Shown here: positions 19,248-27,520 of the stretch, in pieces
How positions within the stretch are numbered: the first letter of the stretch is position 1
How the letters are laid out: the number at the start of each line of letters is the position of its first letter
Assembly (NCBI RefSeq): GCF_020164455.1
Contig: NZ_JAIQWW010000006.1
Location: 62,001-126,000, forward strand
From: Phyllobacterium chamaecytisi
GTDB taxonomy: Bacteria; Pseudomonadota; Alphaproteobacteria; Rhizobiales; Rhizobiaceae
Direction: 5' to 3'
Length of the DNA: 64,000 nucleotides
Translations under genes and position numbers: made by a program
Notes under the pieces: model-generated
Databases searched by the model: none
What the model was told of the DNA's origin: nothing
The model's input: only the letters and a program-made list of their open reading frames with translations

Positions 19248-20650
19248 TTGATCAGACCCAGTTGTGTTGGCAGCCAAAGGGTGATGGCCGGAATGAATGT
19301 GATCGCAATCAGTGCGATGAACAGTGGAACGAGCCAGGGCAAGATTGCCATTGTCGTGCGCTCAACGGAGAGCTTCGCAACACGCGACAAGACGAACAAT
19401 ACCATGCCAAGCGGCGGATGCAGCAGGCCAATCATCAGGTTCAACGTCATGATCAAGCCGAAATGCACCGGATCGATGCCGAATTTCAGTACGAGCGGCA
19501 AAAGAATCGGCACAAGGATGGTGATGGCGGCAATCGTATCGAGGAAGCAGCCGACGAACAGCATCAGCAAGTTTACCAGGATCAGAAACACCCACTTGTT
19601 CTCGGTAATCGACAGGATAGCCGTCGACAGGAGCTGGGCTGCCTGGCTGACGGTCAAAAGCCAAGCGAAGACAGAGGCGGCCGTCACGATGAACAGTACC
19701 GAAGCGGTTGTTTCGATCGTGTCGAAACTCGCCTTGGCAAGGCTCTTCAAGGTCATCGTCCGATAGCGCACCAAGCCGAGGAACAGCGACCACAAGACGG
19801 CGGCGACCGCCGCTTCTGTCGGCGTGAACCAGCCCATGGTCATGCCGCCGATGAGGATCACCGGCGTCATCAGCGCCATCACTGCCGAGAAATCGAAATA
19901 CCAGTCGGCGGCGAGGAGTAGCACCAGCGCGATACCGACCGACGCGTTGATGGAAAGGCCGGTGAGCATCAGCAGATAGATAACCACTGGAACGGATGCG
20001 ACGACCAGGATCTCGAGCGAAGCTTCGAGAAGCTGCTTTATCTCGAACGGTGCGTCGGAGCCCCAGCGCTTCACATAGGCGAAGATCGCAACGGTGACCA
20101 TCATCAGCACAGTCATGACGATGCCCGGCAAGATGCCCGCCATGAACAGCGCGCCGATGGAGACATTGGCCATCATCCCGTAGATGACGAATGGCAATGA
20201 CGGTGGGAAAATCGGTCCAAGCGTCGCGGAAGCCGCGGTAACGCCGACAGCCGCCTCGACGGGATAGCCGTGATCCTTCATCGCCTTGATCTCGATTGTA
20301 CCGATACCTGCGGCGTCCGCGAGAGCAGTTCCTGACATGCCGGAGAAGATCACGGACCCGATGATATTGACCTGCGCCAGACCACCCTTCATCCAGCCGA
20401 CGAGTGAGACGGCGAAGGAATAGATGCGCCCGGTGACACCTGCGGAATTCATCAGGTTACCGGCGAGGATGAAGAATGGCACCGCAAGAAGCGGGAAGCT
20501 TTCAACACCGGCGATCATTCGCTGTGCCACGATGATGTCCGGCGCGACTCCGAAGAAGACGAGATAGAGCACTGAGGCAACGGCCATGGAAATCGCGACC
20601 GGCACACCGACAAGCATAAGGATAAGGAAAGTTCCAACGAGCAATAACAT
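19244..20650 (-). CDS. dctM: TRAP transporter large permease (DctM)
   Basis: A 468-residue protein with about 12 or more transmembrane helices, including the family blocks FILAGNLMNSAGV, GMSGTALADAAGIGTIEIKAM and PSLPFVIYGM. It is the sodium-coupled channel subunit of a tripartite ATP-independent periplasmic transporter. It is somewhat longer than the usual 425-430 residues because of extra loop sequence in the middle. It starts 3 bases after the small permease stop and overlaps the dehydrogenase gene. Confidence 0.93.
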   Translation of the reverse strand: MLLLVGTFLILMLVGVPVAISMAVASVLYLVFFGVAPDIIVAQRMIAGVESFPLLAVPFFILAGNLMNSAGVTGRIYSFAVSLVGWMKGGLAQVNIIGSVIFSGMSGTALADAAGIGTIEIKAMKDHGYPVEAAVGVTAASATLGPIFPPSLPFVIYGMMANVSIGALFMAGILPGIVMTVLMMVTVAIFAYVKRWGSDAPFEIKQLLEASLEILVVASVPVVIYLLMLTGLSINASVGIALVLLLAADWYFDFSAVMALMTPVILIGGMTMGWFTPTEAAVAAVLWSLFLGLVRYRTMTLKSLAKASFDTIETTASVLFIVTAASVFAWLLTVSQAAQLLSTAILSITENKWVFLILVNLLMLFVGCFLDTIAAITILVPILLPLVLKFGIDPVHFGLIMTLNLMIGLLHPPLGMVLFVLSRVAKLSVERTTMAILPWLVPLFIALIAITFIPAITLWLPTQLGLIK

Positions 20651-20653
20651 TAA

Positions 20654-21226
20654 TCAGTCCTCGATCTTCTGGAATTCTTCGGGACGCTCCAGGACGGAAT
20701 AGCCCCGGCGAACATTGCGGATGAAAACCTGAACGGCGCGGATCAGCATCAATATGAATGCGACGAGCACGCTGTAAAAAACGATGTTGCGTGGAAGATC
20801 GACTGTGACCATGCGCTCTTCCGCAACGATCTCGACGTATCGCCACATCAACCAGACCGCATAGGCGAAGAAGCCGATGCGCACGATATCGACGAAGTTT
20901 GACAGCGCGCGAGCGACGCCCGCCGGCAAGTAGTGATAGAGAACGTCCACCTGAATATGCCGTGAGACGCGGACGCACATCACAGAGCCGAGAAACACGA
21001 CACCGATCAGACAGTTGATGGCGATTTCTTCGGTCCAGGCATAGCTGTCGTTCATGACGTATCGCGTAAAGAACTGAAGGAAGACGCACCCCGTCATGAG
21101 CCAGAAGACGATCAGCGTCAGCCAATCTTCAATGGCATAATCCGACAGATCAGCCACCGGCGCAGCATCTTCGAAGGAATGAGCAAGCTCTTCGGCAGTT
21201 ACCGGGGTATGAATTTCATTTGACAT
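20654..21226 (-). CDS. dctQ: TRAP transporter small permease (DctQ)
   Basis: A 190-residue membrane protein with four transmembrane helices and the family signature RYVMNDSYAWTEEIAINCLIGVVFLG. An acidic cytoplasmic N-terminus of about 30 residues precedes the first helix. It works with DctM in the inner membrane. It lies 69 bases downstream of the binding-protein gene in a four-gene operon. Confidence 0.9.
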   Translation of the reverse strand: MSNEIHTPVTAEELAHSFEDAAPVADLSDYAIEDWLTLIVFWLMTGCVFLQFFTRYVMNDSYAWTEEIAINCLIGVVFLGSVMCVRVSRHIQVDVLYHYLPAGVARALSNFVDIVRIGFFAYAVWLMWRYVEIVAEERMVTVDLPRNIVFYSVLVAFILMLIRAVQVFIRNVRRGYSVLERPEEFQKIED

Positions 21227-21295
21227 GTTCCGTCTCCGGTTGGCGTCAGCATGGGATGCGGCCGGGCGATAGCATCACCGCCCGGCCCCGTCGGA

Positions 21296-22273
21296 TCATT
21301 CCTTGATCGCGCGAATGGCTTCCCAGTCGGATTTCTCGTAGCCGAAATCCTCGAACTTGACCTTTTCCACCACGTTCTTTTCGAAGTCGGCCTTATCGAT
21401 CTCCGTCACGTTGATACCCTTTTCCTTGAACGTCGCGACGAGCTGTTTTTCCTTCTCCGATATGATCTTCGTTGTGCGTTCGGCAGCTTCCTGCATCACA
21501 TCACCGAATATCTTCTTGTCTTCATCGGATAGGCTGGCCCAGAGCTGCTTCGAAATCACCGTATTCAGATGATCGACGATGTGCCCGGTCAGGATGATGT
21601 TCTTCTGGACCTCGAAGAACTTCTTGGCTTCGATCGTCGTCAGCGGGTTTTCCTGCGCCTCGACTGTGCCGTTCTGCAGCGCGAGATAAACTTCCGCGAA
21701 AGCAATCGGCGTAGTGTTGGCGCCGCAGGCGCGCGGCATGGCGAGATAGGCGGGCACATCCGGCACGCGGATCTTCAGACCCTGCATATCCGAGCACTTG
21801 GCGATCGGCTTGTTAGAGGTCGTGTGGCGAGTTCCATAGTAGCTGACGGCTGCAATGTGGTTGCCGGTCTTTGCCTCATAACCAGCAGCAAGACGCTTGA
21901 AGACATCACTCTTCGTATAGGCGATCAGATGATCTGGCCCGCGGAAGATATAGGGGAAATAGGTGACGCCGATCGGCTTGTAGTCCCGGGCGGCAAAGCT
22001 CGATCCGGAAATGATGATATCGACCGTGCCAAGCTTCAGCCCTTGATTGATATCGGCTTCCTTGCCCAGCTGTGAAGCCGGGAATACGTCAATCTTGTAA
22101 CGGCCGTTGGTCCGCTTGGCGATCTCTTCGGCCGCCCAGACGGACTCCGTGTGGAACGGCTCCGACGTTTCGTACACATGCGCCCATTTGAGCGTCGTTT
22201 GCGCTTGCGCCACCACGGCCGATAGCGCGAGAGCGGCGACCGCCCCCAGAATTGTCGTCAGTTTGATCTTCAT
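21296..22273 (-). CDS. dctP: TRAP transporter substrate-binding protein (DctP)
   Basis: A 325-residue periplasmic solute receptor. A signal peptide ends near residue 24 (AVVAQAQ), and the mature part opens TLKWAHVYETSEPFHTES, typical of DctP. The conserved arginine that binds the ligand carboxylate is in GLKIRVPD. First structural gene of the operon, with GGGAGGA before the start. The neighbouring idonate-type dehydrogenase suggests a sugar acid as ligand. Confidence 0.93.
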   Translation of the reverse strand: MKIKLTTILGAVAALALSAVVAQAQTTLKWAHVYETSEPFHTESVWAAEEIAKRTNGRYKIDVFPASQLGKEADINQGLKLGTVDIIISGSSFAARDYKPIGVTYFPYIFRGPDHLIAYTKSDVFKRLAAGYEAKTGNHIAAVSYYGTRHTTSNKPIAKCSDMQGLKIRVPDVPAYLAMPRACGANTTPIAFAEVYLALQNGTVEAQENPLTTIEAKKFFEVQKNIILTGHIVDHLNTVISKQLWASLSDEDKKIFGDVMQEAAERTTKIISEKEKQLVATFKEKGINVTEIDKADFEKNVVEKVKFEDFGYEKSDWEAIRAIKE

Positions 22274-22296
22274 ATCGTAGTCCTCCCAGATTGAAT

Positions 22297-23055
22297 TCAG
22301 ATCTTGGTACTTCTGCTCCGGCCTCCCGCGGGATGGCCCTTTTCACTTTCCAGCTCCTCATCGAAGCTCTTGGAAAATCTCAGTTGCGATTGCAGCAGAT
22401 GATGCTGCATCGCCGATTTGGCGCGCGCCGGATCGCCGGAAGCGATGGCGTCGCGAATGGCCCGGTGTTCCTCGAACGCCTCGCGCCAGGAAGCGGGACT
22501 TTCGAAATAGCTCGCCAGCTTCTCGAAATAGGGCGTCATCCTCTGATCGAAGAGTTCGCCGACAAACCGATTGAGCGCGGCGTTTTCGATAATGCCAGCA
22601 ATCGTCGTGTGAAAAGTCCGGTCGAGCGCAATGGATGTGCGCGGGTCATTGAAGGTGCTCGCCATCTTCGTCAGCACGTCATCCAGCGCATCGACGTGGA
22701 CAGGCGTAATTGCCTTGGCTGCCTCTTCCGCGATCGCACATTCGATCAGCGCGCGGGCGCGCAGCAGTTCGAATGGTCCTTCCAGATCTTCGGCTTCGGC
22801 TTGTACAGGCGCAGGCTTTGCGCGCTGTTGACGCGTGACGTAAATGCCGGAACCCATACGGATATGGACAAGCTCTTCTACTTCAAGTGCAATCAATGCT
22901 TCGCGGATGGTCGGACGGGATACACCAAGCTTTTCCGCAAGTTCGCGCTCACCGGGCAGCCGCTCGCCGACGGCAAACTCGCCGCTCTCGATCAGCGTGC
23001 GTATCTGGTCTGCCACCTGCCGGTACAAGCGGCGCGGCTGGATCGCTGCAAACAT
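22297..23055 (-). CDS. FadR/GntR-family regulator of the TRAP operon
   Basis: A 252-residue regulator. The winged helix (RLYRQVADQIRTLIESGEF, then SRPTIREALIALEVEELVHI) is followed by an FCD effector domain with the metal-binding pattern (DRTFHTTIAGI and a late MQHHLLQS). I start at 23055 because GGGGAGGA lies just upstream. It directly precedes dctP on the same strand, and a FadR-type palindrome lies upstream, so it probably represses its own operon until the sugar acid is present. Confidence 0.9.
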   Translation of the reverse strand: MFAAIQPRRLYRQVADQIRTLIESGEFAVGERLPGERELAEKLGVSRPTIREALIALEVEELVHIRMGSGIYVTRQQRAKPAPVQAEAEDLEGPFELLRARALIECAIAEEAAKAITPVHVDALDDVLTKMASTFNDPRTSIALDRTFHTTIAGIIENAALNRFVGELFDQRMTPYFEKLASYFESPASWREAFEEHRAIRDAIASGDPARAKSAMQHHLLQSQLRFSKSFDEELESEKGHPAGGRSRSTKI

Positions 23056-23092
23056 TGGTCCTCCCCGCACGGCTCTCCCTTCCGCACTCGAC

Positions 23093-23111
23093 TGGTAAAC
23101 TGGCCTTACCA
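23093..23111. promoter_or_regulatory. Candidate FadR/GntR operator
   Basis: TGGTAA, 7 bases, TTACCA: a perfect inverted repeat matching the TGGT...ACCA type bound by FadR-family repressors. It lies 37 bases upstream of the GntR start codon, where it could cover the promoter of the whole regulator-TRAP-dehydrogenase operon. An AT-rich stretch with a second weak ATATAC/GATATAT symmetry follows at 23112-23140. Confidence 0.6.
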
Positions 23112-23301
23112 ATATACAACTGATACATTGATATATATGACAGAGTCAAGGCAGACTTTAGTCCAAGAAATCTCGAAAAGGCACAAGGTAAAATCGGAGT
23201 GCGGTATCCTATTGTTACGCCTTGTATTGGAAAGTGATTGCCCCACTCCCCTGCGAACAAGCTATGACAACTCAACATCTGCCTCGTCCTACCGGTGACA
23301 A

Positions 23302-24084
23302 ATGCTGCTTGATATTCGATTGCCGCGCGCCTTTGCCTGCCTGAGCCTTGCTTTGGTACTCGGCGCTTGCACGACAGCCGATCCGAAATTGCCCAATGCA
23401 GCGTCAATTCCGCTTCCCGAACCATCGCCGCGGCTTGCAAATGCTGTAGACACCAAGCCGCAACCGAAATCTTCGGATAGGTCGTCCGTCGATGGTCTGA
23501 TCTCGAAATATTCCGTTGCCTATGCTGTTCCGGAATCGCTGGTGCGCCGTGTCGTGCAGCGCGAGAGCCGTTTCAATCCGGCAGCCCGCAACGGTCCGTA
23601 CTGGGGCCTGATGCAGATGCTGCCCGCGACCGCGCGCGGTATGGGGCATGACGGTAGCGCCAAGGATCTGCTCGATGCCGAGACCAATCTCAAATATGGC
23701 GTGAGATATCTGGCCGGGGCCTACAAGGTCGCTGATTACAATCCGGACCAGGCTGTGCGGCTTTATTCACGCGGCTATTATTTCCAGGCCAAGCGCAAGG
23801 GCATGCTGGGCGTATTGGAGCCCGCATCGCCGGTCGAAACCGCTGCCGCTTCCGAACCTGCCCCGGTTGCCAGCAATACCGCGGTGACCGCGACCGCTCC
23901 GACGGCAACCCAGCCGTTCCCGCCGGCAACTCCGGCCGCCGCGCAACTCGCTTACGCGAGCGATCAAGTTGTTCTTCCCGCGATGGTCCCCTTGCCATTC
24001 GAGCGGCCCGAAATGATCGAGACCGTCATGCCGGCCACCAGCGGTGGAAGTGGTGCACAGGCCCGCGTCCCTGCCCCACTTTAA
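23302..24084 (+). CDS. Lytic transglycosylase lipoprotein
   Basis: A 260-residue peptidoglycan-cleaving enzyme of the Slt/MltC-like fold. The lipobox LGAC gives Cys23 as the lipidated residue. The catalytic glutamate is Glu88 in VQRESRFNP, followed by GLMQMLPATARGMG and NLKYGVRYL. The last 90 residues are rich in Ala, Pro and Thr and disordered in appearance. The 3' end overlaps the convergent thiD gene by 59 bases, so the tail is constrained by both proteins. Confidence 0.88.
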   Translation: MLLDIRLPRAFACLSLALVLGACTTADPKLPNAASIPLPEPSPRLANAVDTKPQPKSSDRSSVDGLISKYSVAYAVPESLVRRVVQRESRFNPAARNGPYWGLMQMLPATARGMGHDGSAKDLLDAETNLKYGVRYLAGAYKVADYNPDQAVRLYSRGYYFQAKRKGMLGVLEPASPVETAAASEPAPVASNTAVTATAPTATQPFPPATPAAAQLAYASDQVVLPAMVPLPFERPEMIETVMPATSGGSGAQARVPAPL

Positions 24085-24826
24085 GCGTTTCGGCCGCGGC
24101 AATCGCCGCTGTCAGATAGTCTTTCGCTTCAGTCACAGCCTCACCTAGATCAAGGCCTTTGGCCAATCCGGCGGTTATTGCGGCGGCCAGAGTGCAGCCA
24201 GTGCCATGGTCATTGTTCGTGATGATGCGCGGACTTGAAAAGCGCTGCATCGTGACACCGTCGAACAGCAGGTCTGTGCTCATCTCGGATTTCGCATGAC
24301 CGCCCTTGACCAGCACCGCCGCGGCCCCCAGCGCCAGCAGTTTCTCTGCCTGCCGGGCCATCCCGGCTTCATCCTCTGCCATAGGCTCACCTGTCAGCAA
24401 TGCTGCTTCCGGCAGATTAGGTGTCAGTACCAGGGCGCGCGGCAAAAGAAGCTGCCGCAATGCTTCAATAGCCTCTGGCTGCAACAAGCGGTCACCGGAC
24501 GTAGCGACCATTACCGGGTCGAGCACCACCTTGCGGTTCCAGTGCTCGAGCGCGTCAGCGATTGCCTCGATCGTCTCGACCACGCCAACCATTCCGATTT
24601 TGATGGCTTTAACGTCGATATCCGACAGGACAGCATCGATCTGCGCGCGGACGATGCCAGGCGAGAGGTTCTCTATAGCGGTCACCCCGCGCGTATTCTG
24701 CGCGGTGATCGCCGTCAGAACGCTTGCGCCATAAACGCCAAGTGCCGAGAATGTCTTCAAATCCGCCTGGACGCCTGCGCCCCCGCCGCTGTCGGAACCG
24801 GCAATCGTCAATGCAATTGCAGTCAT
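24026..24826 (-). CDS. thiD: Hydroxymethylpyrimidine/phosphomethylpyrimidine kinase
   Basis: A 266-residue ribokinase-fold enzyme that phosphorylates HMP and HMP-P in thiamine biosynthesis and salvage. Family motifs are GSDSGGGAGVQADLKTFSALG near the N-terminus, DPVMVATSG, and the anion-hole NDHGTGCTLAAAI near the C-terminus. It is the last gene of the riboswitch operon and overlaps thiE as ATGA. Confidence 0.94.
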   Translation of the reverse strand: MTAIALTIAGSDSGGGAGVQADLKTFSALGVYGASVLTAITAQNTRGVTAIENLSPGIVRAQIDAVLSDIDVKAIKIGMVGVVETIEAIADALEHWNRKVVLDPVMVATSGDRLLQPEAIEALRQLLLPRALVLTPNLPEAALLTGEPMAEDEAGMARQAEKLLALGAAAVLVKGGHAKSEMSTDLLFDGVTMQRFSSPRIITNNDHGTGCTLAAAITAGLAKGLDLGEAVTEAKDYLTAAIAAAETLKVGQGRGPVHHFHRWWPA

Positions 24827-25482
24827 GCCCGTTCCTTCAACGCCACATCGACCGCCGCGAGCAATGCGGCGGTCGCACCTTGCGGATCGTCTTGCCGGAA
24901 GATCGCCGAAATCACTGCCACGCCATCGGCCCCGGCGGCAATCGCTGGCGGCGTTCGCGCAAGATCGATGCCGGCGATTGCGCCGATCGGCAGGTCGGGC
25001 TTCACCCCGCGAATGATTGGTGCCAGACGGCTGAACCCTTCAAAGCCGATAGGCTCCAGATTGTGCTTTGCCGGTGTCTCGAACAGCCCACCAATGCAGG
25101 CATAGTCGATATCGGCCTCGATCGCCGCATGAGTGTCTGCTTCGTTCTTGACCGTCAGGCCGATGATTGCGTCCGGTCCGAGCAGACGGCGCACATCTGC
25201 CACGAGCATGTCCTCGCGGCCGACATGTACGCCTTCCACGCCGGCGGCGAGCGCCACGTCGATACGGTCATTGACCACCAGCGGCACGCCCGTCCCCTTC
25301 AGCGCGGCATGGATAGTTCTGGCCCGCTCGACCATAAGTCGCGTTGGCGAGTTCTTGTCACGGTACTGGATGATCGTCGCGCCACCACGTGCGGCGCTAA
25401 GCGCAAGCTGGCCCAGATCTCTGTCGCCGCCGATAGCATCGACATCAACAATGGCGTTTAGCCGGTAATCTACTTTTGGCAT
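24823..25482 (-). CDS. thiE: Thiamine phosphate synthase
   Basis: A 219-residue TIM-barrel enzyme that joins HMP-pyrophosphate and thiazole phosphate. The pattern IIQYRDKNSPT near residue 37 binds pyrimidine and pyrophosphate, and GVHVGREDM and GVAVISAIF are the usual later blocks. The Mg-binding Asp is in VNDRIDVALA. Part of the thiXY-thiE-thiD operon. Confidence 0.92.
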   Translation of the reverse strand: MPKVDYRLNAIVDVDAIGGDRDLGQLALSAARGGATIIQYRDKNSPTRLMVERARTIHAALKGTGVPLVVNDRIDVALAAGVEGVHVGREDMLVADVRRLLGPDAIIGLTVKNEADTHAAIEADIDYACIGGLFETPAKHNLEPIGFEGFSRLAPIIRGVKPDLPIGAIAGIDLARTPPAIAAGADGVAVISAIFRQDDPQGATAALLAAVDVALKERA

Positions 25483-25507
25483 GTGTTCTCTCTTTGGGTT
25501 GAAATGT

Positions 25508-26461
25508 TCAGTTTAATTCCACGGCGATGTCTTCGACCTTGGGGACGCTCTTGATCAGTCCCGCATCGTGCATGAAGACACCGAACCGTTCGTAGCGGCC
25601 GCGATCGAGCGCAGCGGGCCGCTTGGCAAATCGCGGCAGCGTGTCGATCCAGGCCTGCTTGTTCAGTGGATTATCCAGATCCGGATAGGCCTTGACGAAG
25701 AGCTGCCAGGATTCGTCCGGATGGTTGGTCAGATAGATCGCTCCCTTCTCCACCGCGCCGAGAAAGCGCTTGAGCCGGTCGTCCTTCAGCAAATCCGGGT
25801 GAGTGACGAAGATAAGCTCGTCATAGGGAGGCACGCCATGTTCTTCCGGGAAGAAGGCGAGCCCCTTGTGCCCTTCCTGCGCCATCTGCGTCAGCTCGAA
25901 ATTGCGATAGGCACCGACGGTCGCGTCCACCTGCCTGGAAATCAGCGAGGTGGAGAGGGCAAAGTTGACATTGATCAACTCGACATCCTTGGTCGATAGG
26001 CCCTCCGCTTTCAACATGGCACCCAGCATCGCATCTTCAAAGCCCGCTACGGAAAAGCCAACCTTCTTGCCTTTCAAATCCTTCAAGCTTTTGATTGGCC
26101 CGTCCGCCAGCGTCATCACCGTATTGAGCGGGGTTTCGACCAGCGTGCCGAACCGTACCAGCGGCAGGCCTTCAGCATGGTCAAGAAAAAGCGTGGGCTG
26201 ATAGTGGATGGCGATGTCCGCCTGCTTCGCCGCAACAAGGCGTGGCGGCGCTGCCGGATCAGCGGGCGGGATCAGCTCGACATCGAGACCGGCCTCCGCG
26301 AAGTAACCCTTCTCTTTAGCGATGACGAGTGGCGCATGATCGGGATTGACGAACCATTCCAGAAGAACAGTCAGCTTGTCGGCTGCCATGGCCGGGCCGG
26401 AAAAGCCGAAGGCAGAAACGGCGAGACCGATCATGAAAATCAGAGGATGAATGCGAAACAT
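25508..26461 (-). CDS. thiY: HMP/thiamine-precursor ABC transporter substrate-binding protein
   Basis: A 317-residue periplasmic protein of the NMT1/ThiY group. It has a signal peptide to about residue 26 (GPAMAADK), then KLTVLLEWFVNPDHAPLVIAKE, the hallmark of pyrimidine-precursor binding proteins. The frame is open for 152 more codons upstream, but that part lies antisense-free inside the permease gene in another frame and is not coding; AGGA just before the ATG at 26461 supports this start. Known relatives bind formyl-aminopyrimidine or HMP. Confidence 0.88.
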   Translation of the reverse strand: MFRIHPLIFMIGLAVSAFGFSGPAMAADKLTVLLEWFVNPDHAPLVIAKEKGYFAEAGLDVELIPPADPAAPPRLVAAKQADIAIHYQPTLFLDHAEGLPLVRFGTLVETPLNTVMTLADGPIKSLKDLKGKKVGFSVAGFEDAMLGAMLKAEGLSTKDVELINVNFALSTSLISRQVDATVGAYRNFELTQMAQEGHKGLAFFPEEHGVPPYDELIFVTHPDLLKDDRLKRFLGAVEKGAIYLTNHPDESWQLFVKAYPDLDNPLNKQAWIDTLPRFAKRPAALDRGRYERFGVFMHDAGLIKSVPKVEDIAVELN

Positions 26462-26499
26462 CGAAGATCCTTTTACATGCGATGAAATGAGGGAAATTG

Positions 26500-27255
26500 T
26501 CATGCCTCCCGCGCCCATGGCGTCAGCCGCTTTGCCAGCGCATCCACAAGGAAGCGCAGGACAATAGTCAGCGTGGCGAGAATGATGAGGGCGGCAAAAA
26601 GCGTATCCGTCTGCATGCGCGCATTGGCCTGCAGCATGACGAAACCGAGGCCGCGCGAAGAGCCAACCCATTCGCCGATGACGGCGCCGATAGGCGCGAA
26701 AACCGCCGCAACGCGCAAGCCGGAACCCAGTGCGGGCAAGGCGCTCGGCACGCGCACGAGGAACAGTGTCGCGAGGGGAGATGCCTGTGTCAGCGCCGCT
26801 GCGTCGAGCAGATCCTGATTGGTTCGCTGCAGACCGTCGGCGAAGGCCGAGGCCACTGGAAAGAAGATGATGAGGCTCGCCATGACGACCTTGGAGGCAA
26901 GGCCAAAACCAAACCACAGGACCAGCAGTGGTGCGATGGCGAAAACCGGAAGCGCCTGCAGCACGAGCATGACCGGCCAGACGATCTGCCGGAAACCGGG
27001 CACGGCACTGACGAGCAGCGCAGTAAGGATGCCTGCCAGCGCCCCGAACATCAGTCCAAGGATGATCTCCACCAGCGTGATGGCGGCGTTAGCCAGCAGA
27101 TAGTGCTGCTCGTCAACCAGCGTAGCGATAACCGTCAGTGGCCCCGGCAGAATGAAGCGCGGCGGCGCCATCACCCAGACGATCGCTTGCCAGCACAGGA
27201 CCACCGCCAGCAAAGCTGCCGCTATATGTAAAACCAGGCGCATGGCGCTGTTCAC
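26500..27255 (-). CDS. thiX: HMP/thiamine-precursor ABC transporter permease
   Basis: A 251-residue permease with about six transmembrane helices and the BPD-type cytoplasmic loop seen in SsuC/TauC/ThiX proteins (DAAALTQASPLATLFLVRVPSALPALGSGLR). First gene of the thiamine operon, directly below the TPP riboswitch. The start is GTG at 27255 or ATG at 27243; neither has a strong ribosome binding site. No ATPase gene lies in the operon. Confidence 0.87.
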   Translation of the reverse strand: MNSAMRLVLHIAAALLAVVLCWQAIVWVMAPPRFILPGPLTVIATLVDEQHYLLANAAITLVEIILGLMFGALAGILTALLVSAVPGFRQIVWPVMLVLQALPVFAIAPLLVLWFGFGLASKVVMASLIIFFPVASAFADGLQRTNQDLLDAAALTQASPLATLFLVRVPSALPALGSGLRVAAVFAPIGAVIGEWVGSSRGLGFVMLQANARMQTDTLFAALIILATLTIVLRFLVDALAKRLTPWAREA

Positions 27256-27369
27256 GCCATTACCGTTGTTGCCGGAGAGAATTTAAGGGAACAAGCACGG
27301 TCTGGACTCCATCATGATCGGAGATCCGGATATGTGCGAAGACAAGACTTGAGGTGTGCGAAGAAGGCT

Positions 27370-27463
27370 CAATTCCCGTTCCTACGCCGGCATAACCCGG
27401 ATCAGGTTCAAGGGTCCAGCTCGACGCTATCTCAGCACTGTACAGTGCCCCCCTCGGAATGAA
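27370..27463 (-). promoter_or_regulatory. TPP riboswitch (THI element)
   Basis: Read on the minus strand, the element has the thiamine pyrophosphate aptamer core: a GGGGGGC strand, a short hairpin (ACTG TA CAGT), CTGAGAT, then ACCCTTGAACCTGATC followed by the P4/P5 stem ending CGTAGGAACGGGAA. It sits about 115 bases upstream of thiX, so it should shut off the transporter and thiE-thiD when TPP is abundant. The mechanism (termination or start-site masking) is not obvious from the leader. Confidence 0.95.
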
Positions 27464-27520
27464 ATCATGATGGAGCGGCGCAAGGACAAAGTCAATTGCG
27501 CCGCTGTGGTTGCTATCGGT

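Noticed and set aside
18162-19766. Open frame of 534 codons on the plus strand opposite idnD and dctM
   Set aside because: It runs antisense to two clear genes and spans their overlap; the translated sequence is rich in Arg, Cys and His, as expected of a shadow frame.
26462-26917. N-terminal extension of thiY by 152 codons
   Set aside because: It lies in another frame inside the thiX gene, has no family similarity, and a signal peptide with a ribosome binding site begins at 26461.
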